A DNA stretch of 7,157 nucleotides from DASVAL01 sp035649575. Lineage in GTDB: Bacteria; Planctomycetota; UBA1135; UBA2386. This document shows positions 6,416 to 7,157 of this stretch, piece after piece (the first letter of the stretch is position 1; each line of letters starts with the position of its first letter). The stretch spans positions 1-7,157 of the forward strand of contig DASRJH010000313.1 in assembly GCA_035649575.1 (NCBI GenBank). Direction: 5' to 3'. The notes beneath the pieces are model-generated. The model saw nothing but the letters and a program-made list of their open reading frames with translations. It was not told the DNA's origin and made no database searches. The position numbers and the translations under genes are program-made.

Positions 6416-7157
6416 GGCGTTCGGGCGTCGGCCAGCATCGCCTCGAGCGAACGGCCCGCCTGCCAGGTTCCGGCCAGCGACACGTCGCGCGGGCGTGATC
6501 CGTCCTGGCACTCGACCGGGCGCAGCAGCGACAGGTCGAGACCGTGCATGAGGCAGAAGCGCCGCGCGAGCTCCCACCGCGAGATGCGCTCGGGACCAGG
6601 CAGATGCGCGATGCAAGCGCCATCGGCGTCGACGACGGCGGCGGCCAGCGCCTGCGCCGCATCGGCGACGTGCAGCGGCGTGCGATACTCGTTCGTGAAC
6701 AGCGGCGGGGTCTCGCGCGCGGCCAGGGCCTGTTGCAGCGACGCCGTCGCGCCGCGCCCCTTCTCGTCGGGACCGAACAGGAGCGGCAGGCGGACGACGC
6801 GACCCCCGTGGGCACGCACCCGCTCCTCGCCCTGCGCCTTGCTCGTGCCGTAGACGGACAGCGGCGCCACCGCGGACAACTCGCCGTAGGGCGCACCCCG
6901 TCCATCGAACACGAGATCGGTCGACACGAACAGCAACCGGCTGCCGAACCGCTGCGCGAGCTGTCCCGGCAACCACACATTCGTGCGCTGCGCGAGCGCG
7001 GGCTCGCGCTCGCAATCGGCGAGGCGCGCCATGGCCGCGAGGTGCAGGACGAACTCCGGCTGCAGCGCCTCGGTCACCGCGTCGACCATCCCGGGTGCGA
7101 GCAGGTCGACCGCAGCATCGCCGCCCGACCGCGCCGTCGTCGAAACGACGTGACCGG
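6412..7157 (-). CDS. RmlD-like SDR reductase (dTDP-4-dehydrorhamnose reductase family), 5' end off the window
   Basis: The frame is open from the right edge (reading GHVVSTTARSGGD) to a TGA at 6414-6412, giving 248 visible codons. The first ATG in the window, at 7089, is internal and should not be used as the start. The N-terminal GxxGxxG loop lies off the edge. Visible family motifs are VLHLAAMARLADCE (compare IHxAAxTxVDxCE), VSTDLVFDG (compare STDYVFDG), the catalytic YGTSK near 6852-6838 (Tyr-x3-Lys), RLPLLFGP and RTPLHVADAAQAL. These fit RmlD, which reduces dTDP-4-keto-rhamnose using NAD(P)H in the last step of dTDP-L-rhamnose synthesis, or a related sugar-nucleotide reductase. No rmlA, rmlB or rmlC is visible, so the exact substrate is open. 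It is the upstream gene of a two-gene operon with the lipoprotein, with which it overlaps by four bases. Confidence 0.85.
   Translation of the reverse strand, partial: GHVVSTTARSGGDAAVDLLAPGMVDAVTEALQPEFVLHLAAMARLADCEREPALAQRTNVWLPGQLAQRFGSRLLFVSTDLVFDGRGAPYGELSAVAPLSVYGTSKAQGEERVRAHGGRVVRLPLLFGPDEKGRGATASLQQALAARETPPLFTNEYRTPLHVADAAQALAAAVVDADGACIAHLPGPERISRWELARRFCLMHGLDLSLLRPVECQDGSRPRDVSLAGTWQAGRSLEAMLADARTP

Noticed and set aside
6416..7015. N-terminal extension of the lipoprotein frame up to an ATG at 7015
   Set aside because: These 200 residues are Arg/Ala-rich and overlap the RmlD-like gene. The lipobox signal peptide directly after the ATG at 6415 and the ATGA overlap fix the true start.

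Overview
The window is about 7.2 kb of GC-rich bacterial chromosome, carrying five protein-coding genes and no RNA gene, insertion sequence, CRISPR array or phage feature that I can see. The gene types suggest a Gram-negative with a large secretome. A delta-60/Rax2-like secreted repeat protein, a secreted thioredoxin-like/TPR protein and an exosortase-type PLP decarboxylase would all fit Planctomycetota. Myxococcota or Acidobacteriota cannot be excluded, because no phylogenetic marker is present.

Layout: (1) On the minus strand, 1-1822 is the 5' part of a secreted beta-propeller-like protein. It is made almost entirely of 47-residue repeats, and its end lies beyond the left edge. (2) A short divergent intergenic region (1823-1941) carries the same -10-like box, CGGTAGCAT, in opposite orientations, one copy facing each gene. 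(3) On the plus strand, 1942-3246 is a fold-type III PLP decarboxylase of the BtrK/exosortase-associated type rather than a true LysA. (4) Also on plus, 3298-5502 is a secreted thioredoxin-like protein with a C-terminal TPR-like region and an unusual cysteine cluster. (5) Seven bases after its stop, a convergent minus-strand pair begins. An RmlD-like SDR reductase enters from the right edge (6412-7157), and its stop overlaps (ATGA) the start of a 301-residue uncharacterised lipoprotein (5510-6415).

The genes do not form one obvious pathway. There are three transcription units: the leftward repeat protein, the two rightward genes (each with its own promoter-like box) and the leftward reductase-lipoprotein operon. 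Three of the five products look exported. The decarboxylase and the RmlD-like reductase are families often seen near envelope polysaccharide or exosortase loci, but neither an exosortase nor a glycosyltransferase lies in the window.

The most interesting signals are the promoter boxes placed so close to two start codons that leaderless mRNAs are expected, the in-frame and homogenised 141-bp repeat array, the decarboxylase with a CTPAD motif in place of the LysA CESGD motif, the cysteine cluster in a thioredoxin-like domain that lacks CXXC, and the coupled uncharacterised lipoprotein. I found no convincing new multi-gene system.
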